Positions 59,470-64,000 of a stretch of 64,000 nucleotides of DNA are shown piece after piece. The position numbers and the translations under genes are program-made. Below the pieces are notes generated by a model, which saw only the letters and a program-made list of their open reading frames with translations, was not told where the DNA came from and did no database searches. The stretch's first letter is position 1. The number at the start of each line of letters is the position of its first letter. The DNA comes from Morella rubra (taxonomy: Eukaryota > Streptophyta > Magnoliopsida > Fagales > Myricaceae), in the NCBI GenBank assembly GCA_003952965.2, contig RXIC02000066.1:1-64000 (forward strand), written 5' to 3'.

Positions 59470-60545
59470 AAAAAAAAAAGGGGCGTAGCCCGGAATAGAA
59501 AAAGGAAAAAACTCAAGCCCTATACAAGAGGGGGAAAACAAGACAAAGATGATTAAGTATAAAGCTAAGAAAGAAACTCGAAGTATAAAACAGAGGCTGC
59601 GAAAAGGAAAAAACTCAAGCCCTATACAAGAGGGGGAAAACAAGACAAAGATGATCTAAGTATAAAGCTAAGAAAGAAACTCAAGTATCCAACTGAGGCT
59701 GCAAGACAGCATCAGATATGTGCCAATTCCGTATAAGCTGAAGGTTGGTGTTGGACCTTCCAAAACTACTAAGGATACCTATCCTTGCCAAAATTGCAGA
59801 AGTGATATCAGAAAGCACAAGGTACAAGCGTTCGATGCTCCAGTAAAAACTCTGCTATTTCTTTCCCTCCAAATGTAATAAACAGTTGCTGCGAACATAG
59901 TTCTCATAATTCGAGCCAATAAAGACTTGCCTTACACCCTTCTCGACATCCAGCCCACAACATCCTTCCAAACAACCAGATTCCTTGCCACACCACATCT
60001 GTCCAAAAGGATAATCCATATTCGTTGAGAGAAAGGGCACTTAAAAAATAAGTGTTCATCATCCTCCTCTCCATCGCTACACAACACGCAACGGTTGTCA
60101 ATCCCCAATCCCCTTGACCTCAAATACATCTTTGTGGTCAATCTCTCCTTTAGAGTCAGCCAAACAATGAACGAAAATCTAGGAATATGGCTAGGACCCC
60201 ATATAATATCAGACCAAGGAACCTTACGTCGAGAGGGTTTAAGAGAGGAGTAAGCAGAAGCAACAGAAAACTCACCATTTAGGCTAGAGAGCCACAACAA
60301 GCTATCAGCTCGATTTGGCCAAGGATGAAAGCAAGGTGGTGTCTGTAGCTCAATATCTCTCCAAAATGCCGAATCAGGCCATCTCCAAGCTGTGCCTGAG
60401 ACAATCTCCTGCACCATAGCCGAAGGTCCAAGTTATGAAGTCTTAATCAACTCCATAGTGGTTCTTCTATAAAGTGGGCCCACCGGGTGCCAATTGTCGA
60501 ACCAAATAGAAGTGCATTCACCATTAACCACCGATTGTGAATAGC
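59470..60545 (-). mobile_element. 5'-truncated, decayed LINE (reverse transcriptase C-terminus)
   Basis: On the minus strand, TSIWFDNWHPVGPL (about 60510-60470) and then SAFWRDIELQTPPCF, PWSDIIWGPSHIPRFSFIVW and CVLCSDGEEDDEHLFFKCP are typical of the end of a plant L1-type reverse transcriptase ORF, with the zf-RVT Cys/His motif. A stop and a frame change between the first and second blocks, and another stop at about 59932, show it is dead. The 3' part contains a 102-bp tandem duplication and ends at a T-run (minus strand) at about 59470. Confidence 0.8.
59498..59702. repeat. 102-bp tandem duplication at the LINE 3' end
   Basis: Two copies starting at about 59498 and 59600 share AAGGAAAAAACTCAAGCCCT and ATACAAGAGGGGGAAAACAA and differ at only a few bases. 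The repeat lies in the non-coding 3' end of the LINE. Confidence 0.9.
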
Positions 60546-60700
60546 AACCCGCCATCTTGGCAGAAAAAGTGAGGAAGTGAAAAGGAGGTTGGGAACGAGG
60601 GGAGAATGGTGAAATGTGAGTTGGTGTCTTTTCAGGGCGTTGTGGATGAAGGCTCACCGATTGTGAATAGCAACCCGCCATCTTGGCGAAAAATTCGCTG
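60529..60700. repeat. Direct repeat of about 34 bp, 125 bp apart
   Basis: CACCGATTGTGAATAGCAAC followed by CCGCCATCTTGGC occurs at about 60528-60560 and 60654-60686. One copy abuts the 5' limit of the recognisable LINE sequence. It could be a duplicated piece of the element. Confidence 0.8.
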
Positions 60701-60769
60701 AGCAAGGACGTGGGTCGGAAGAAAATAAGGTTAGGAAAGGAAATGTATTTATGTTGCATCGGTGTGCAG

Positions 60770-62182
60770 TTTTATGAGGAGGAGTCGACTAAAGCAACAA
60801 CGACATGTCGACATTGATTATCCTGATCCGTGTGAAGGGACATGAATGCAGATCAGCAGCAATGGGGAGCCCAGAATGGGAAAGCTAACCCTTGGGCTTT
60901 GTCGTCTGGACACAAGGCCGAAAGAACAATCGGCTGAGAGAGTTGGTTTGGTTCATTTTATTAAAAGGCTCAGAGCCCAAAATTGGAAAGCTAATCCTTG
61001 AGCTTTGTAGTTGGGATTGGGAATCTCAAGGTTTTTGTTTTTTTTATGAAAAGGGTGGGAGGGAGGGAAAACCAAGCTTGACCAGCTCATCTTTGGGCAT
61101 GATTATAGAACTCTATTTGTTATAGAATGTTTGGATTGAGCTATAATTATTAAATCGAAAATTTAGACTTTCAGCACAATTTTATGGAAGTGCAACGAAT
61201 CTTAGTCATGAGAGATTCGATTTAAAGACTTTCTGCCTTTAAAACTTAGTTTCAAGCAATTGTCAAGATCAACCAGAAAATAGAAGACCCAAATTGCAAA
61301 ATTAGAAGCTGTTCAAATATGAATAAACATTTATGGGAAAAATAGTGCATACATATGTACTCGATATAAATAACATGGGGAAAGGAGCTCATTTAAGATC
61401 TCTCTATCTAATTTATTCTTAATCAAAATATGTTGGAAGATAATTAATTATATATATAAGTGTAATGTATTTTATAAGAGACAGTTAACCGTCCAATTTT
61501 TTTTCTAGAATATATTCTTATAGAATCACGTGGTTGATCATTATTTATTTTAATATCTCAAAATTTAATTTTCCTACGTACTAATGAGAGACGCCTTGAT
61601 TAATGGACTGTACTGGTTCTACAAAAAAAAATATATATTTACTAGACGTGCACGTAAGACTAGGTTGAACACAAGCCCAATACGTTAGCTAGAGATGAGT
61701 GTCCAAAAAAAGCTCATAATCATAAATTAATAATGTGTAGCGGGATGGATGGATTTGAAGTTTAACAGAGAATGAAAGTGAAAGGTGGAGCTGGAACTGT
61801 ATGCCAAAGAATATACCCAGATGCAACTCCATCAATAATGGTTGAGTTGGGATCCACATTTGGTCCATTTATCAACACGGATGCTCGCTCTCATTAGCCA
61901 TCGTGAAGAAAGTATCCAAGCTGCTTCGCCCCCTAAAGGTGCAGTCCTCTCACTGTCGACGGGTCGAGAGTTTGGTGTAGGGAAGGTGAGGTCTGGTCCG
62001 GGAAAAAGATAGACAACCTGTTTCCTAAAGAATATACCTAGATACTTAAGGTGGTTCAGCTTCTATCCCACCAAAAGCGCTTGAGTCTTAGTAACAACTC
62101 AAATCGTCATCCACTTAGGAAAAAAACAAAAAAAAAACTCAAATCGTCATCCTGTTGATACCCAGAACCTCTCCTTGCGACG
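60770..62182. other. Intergenic region upstream of the PAP16-like gene
   Basis: No gene is supported. A duplicated phrase (AAAGCTAACCCTTG/AAAGCTAATCCTTG, with AGAGCCCAAAATTGGGA-type context) occurs near 60865-61000. A second pair, AAAGAATATACCCAGAT/AAAGAATATACCTAGAT, lies at about 61805 and 62025. The promoter of the phosphatase gene should be at the right end. Confidence 0.45.
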
Positions 62183-62462
62183 ATGGCGAGCTCCCCAAGT
62201 AGGGTGACAATTATCTCGGCCTTGGCTCGGTTCTGTCTCTTCTTCCTGTTCCTGATCCTGACAGTCGGACTCATTCACCAAGTGCTCGCCCGACCAAAGT
62301 CGAGGTCGAAGACGTACCCTCAAATGCGGGCGGGCGCGCCGTTCAAGATCGCCATCTTTGCTGACCTGCATTACGGGGAGAACGGATGGACAGACTGGGG
62401 ACCACGACAGGACGTGAACTCTACGAGGGTCATGAGTACCGTCCTGGACGCCGAAACTCCGG
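62183..62462 (+). CDS. PAP16: Purple acid phosphatase (PAP16-like), first exon only
   Basis: The exon encodes 93 codons and ends at the donor CCGG-GTAAGA. A signal peptide or anchor comes first ([20 protein letters not shown], residues 13-32). Then [13 protein letters not shown] begins the metallophosphoesterase fold, with the first metal-ligand motif Asp-x-His, and [14 protein letters not shown] and VLDAETP follow. This matches the N-terminus of the probable inactive purple acid phosphatase 16/29 group, a secreted or vacuolar phosphatase relative. The next exon should encode a VVYLGDVVT-like block, but I do not find it between 62463 and 64000. The gene either has a long first intron or is truncated. 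Partial by window limit or by decay. Confidence 0.7.
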
Positions 62463-64000
62463 GTAAGATCGATTATCGCTCAACGTACATAAGAGAGATA
62501 TGGATTTGTGGTGGCTTGTTTATTATACCTACCATATATAAATTATCTGTATCTATTATAATCATCGAGTTAGGGCTATAAGAAAACCCGAACAGATGAA
62601 TGATTCGATAAGGCTGGTTTATGACGGCGGGCAACCTCAGCGACGATCAACCTTCCACTGTTGGCTGTCGCTATGATTCTTACTAGTCCCACAGTTGCTT
62701 TAAACGCAATTTTAGACTACATACGACGACATTGGGCCTAGCTACCGCTAGATTGACTGCTGGCACAGTCTTATCTTCTTCCATTAACTTCCTTTATTTG
62801 AAGGCCACGATTCGTGGGTCCTATTTATACCACATTCTTCCTTCTACTCAACTCTGCGGTCGTTGGAATTGACATATTCTGCTAATATGTCAATTTTTTG
62901 ACAAAATATGTTATTGGCCCGATCAAAATTTTTTAAAAATGTCCCCTCAAACCATTTTTAGCCTTTTAAAAATTTGAAATATAAATTTTGACCTTGAATA
63001 ATTAACAATAACATTTCATTTTTAGTTTGCACAGATTTTAAAAACACATTTAATAGGACTCAAATTCGAGATTCAACTTAAATCTTTAAAAATCTAGATT
63101 TTTTCTTAAAACTCCAACTTTTTAATGGTAAGAAGTTCTGAAAATTAAAAATATATTTATTTCAAAAATAGAGAATATTAGTATTTTCTCCTCTTTTAAT
63201 ATTTTCAAACTTTTTCTTATTTATATTTACTTTATATTATCTCTAGAGTGTCTTTACTGCATACTTAATTTTTTACTAATATAAACATGTGTTATATATT
63301 CTTAGGTCAAGAAAATTCTTTGAGAATATTTTTGATAATCTAAGTTGTATTTATATAATTTTTTTTCATATTTTACATATAGTAAAGTATATAATTTAAA
63401 AATAAAAAATATATTATAATATTATTTTGTCTCTCTTATAGATAAATTTCTAACTCCGCTGGCTGCCTGTAATGTACTGCATCCTTCCTTCTACTCTTAA
63501 CTTTAAGGGATAAATGCCAAATTGGTCCTGTGTTATACACAAAAATCGATTTAGTCCATGTGTTACCAAAATGATAAAATTAGTCCCCTTATTCACTCAC
63601 TCGTTTGCCGATGGTCCTCCCTCCCCATTTTGTTCACTGCATCGCCGGAACAAAAACCACGTAAGCCCTAAATGCCACATGTCTGCCACCTCTGCCACGT
63701 AAGCCATTGACTAGTCATGAAAAAAACAAAAAAACCCAGCTCAGGAAATCCTTGGTAACCCGTTTGACCCACTGACCCCTCCTGCACTTTTTCATCCCCA
63801 CAAAAGAACATTTTCTCAAAAGCTTCCCACTTCTCTGTGCCCTAGTCATACCCATTTTCTTCAAAATCTCCCTTTGACGTTGAAGCTTCTCCTCTGGTTC
63901 AGAGTTTCGTCTACCATCTTCTCTGGTTCGTGCCTTTTTTCTGTTCCCCCATCTTCTGGTATTGCACTCGATTCCAAACATTCAACAACTAACAGACATG
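62463..64000. other. Presumed intron or decayed region after PAP16 exon 1
   Basis: This is strongly AT-rich from 62900 to 63450. From about 63510 it carries GGATAAATGCCAAATTGGTCC followed by CGATTTAGTCC and TTAGTCCCC, a phrase typical of widespread plant non-coding repeats. The matching end is not in the window. No coding exon is recognised on either strand. Confidence 0.4.

Noticed and set aside
59070..59516. 148-codon minus-strand frame opposite the telo-box gene
   Set aside because: It is the complement of the better-supported plus-strand exon, Pro/Ser/His-rich in a way typical of antisense frames, and runs across the LINE boundary.
1..64000. CRISPR arrays, operons, phage or biosynthetic gene cluster
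   Set aside because: None is expected or seen in this plant nuclear DNA. The neighbouring genes have unrelated roles and no shared regulation is visible.

Overview
This window is nuclear DNA of a flowering plant, almost certainly a eudicot. The reasons are short exons separated by AT/T-rich GT-AG introns, AT-rich intergenic DNA, and proteins of plant-specific families such as the organelle factor PrfB3, KOBITO1 and LACHESIS/PRP4. I cannot name the species. I see no bacterial, viral or organellar gene cluster, no rRNA and no convincing tRNA. All exon models below were read by eye from splice sites and reading-frame continuity.

Layout. 1.9-2.5 kb (-): an F-box protein gene with a duplicated TATA motif. 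4.0-9.8 kb (+): a 14-exon gene joining a GNAT-like acetyltransferase region to C-terminal tandem BRCT domains. 10.8-14.9 kb (+): PrfB3, a plastid release-factor relative without the GGQ motif. 18.0-27.6 kb (+): folylpolyglutamate synthase with a possible alternative organelle-targeting first exon. 29.7-34.4 kb (+): a KOBITO1-type glycosyltransferase. 35.8-40.4 kb (+): ARP, a SAP-domain apurinic endonuclease. 41.3-45.8 kb (+): GPT/ALG7, the first enzyme of N-glycan precursor synthesis. 47.4-51.5 kb (-): LIS, the PRP4 subunit of U4/U6 snRNP. 54.1-56.4 kb (-): an unrecognised Trp/Gly/Asn-rich protein. 59.1 kb (+): a possible short unidentified gene beside a LINE remnant (59.5-60.5 kb, -). 62.2 kb (+): first exon of a purple acid phosphatase of the PAP16 type, with no later exon visible before the window ends.

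These are single-copy housekeeping genes with no shared pathway: DNA repair, plastid RNA stability, folate, cell wall, N-glycosylation, splicing and phosphate. ARP, GPT and LIS occur in the same order in Arabidopsis chromosome 2, from my memory of the locus numbers (At2g41460, At2g41490, At2g41500). FPGS and PAP16 are near neighbours on Arabidopsis chromosome 3. The window therefore looks like an ancestral eudicot gene block.

Repeats are modest: two copies of one MITE family sharing a terminal motif (FPGS intron and intergenic), a dead LINE, a possible SINE remnant, and several local tandem duplications. One duplication copies the end of a PrfB3 intron including its 3' splice site, another copies the start codon region of the BRCT gene, and another overlaps the putative FPGS targeting exon. 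I found no evidence of a wholly new biological system. The most interesting leads are these duplications at splice and start sites, the GNAT-BRCT architecture, and the orphan protein at 54-56 kb.
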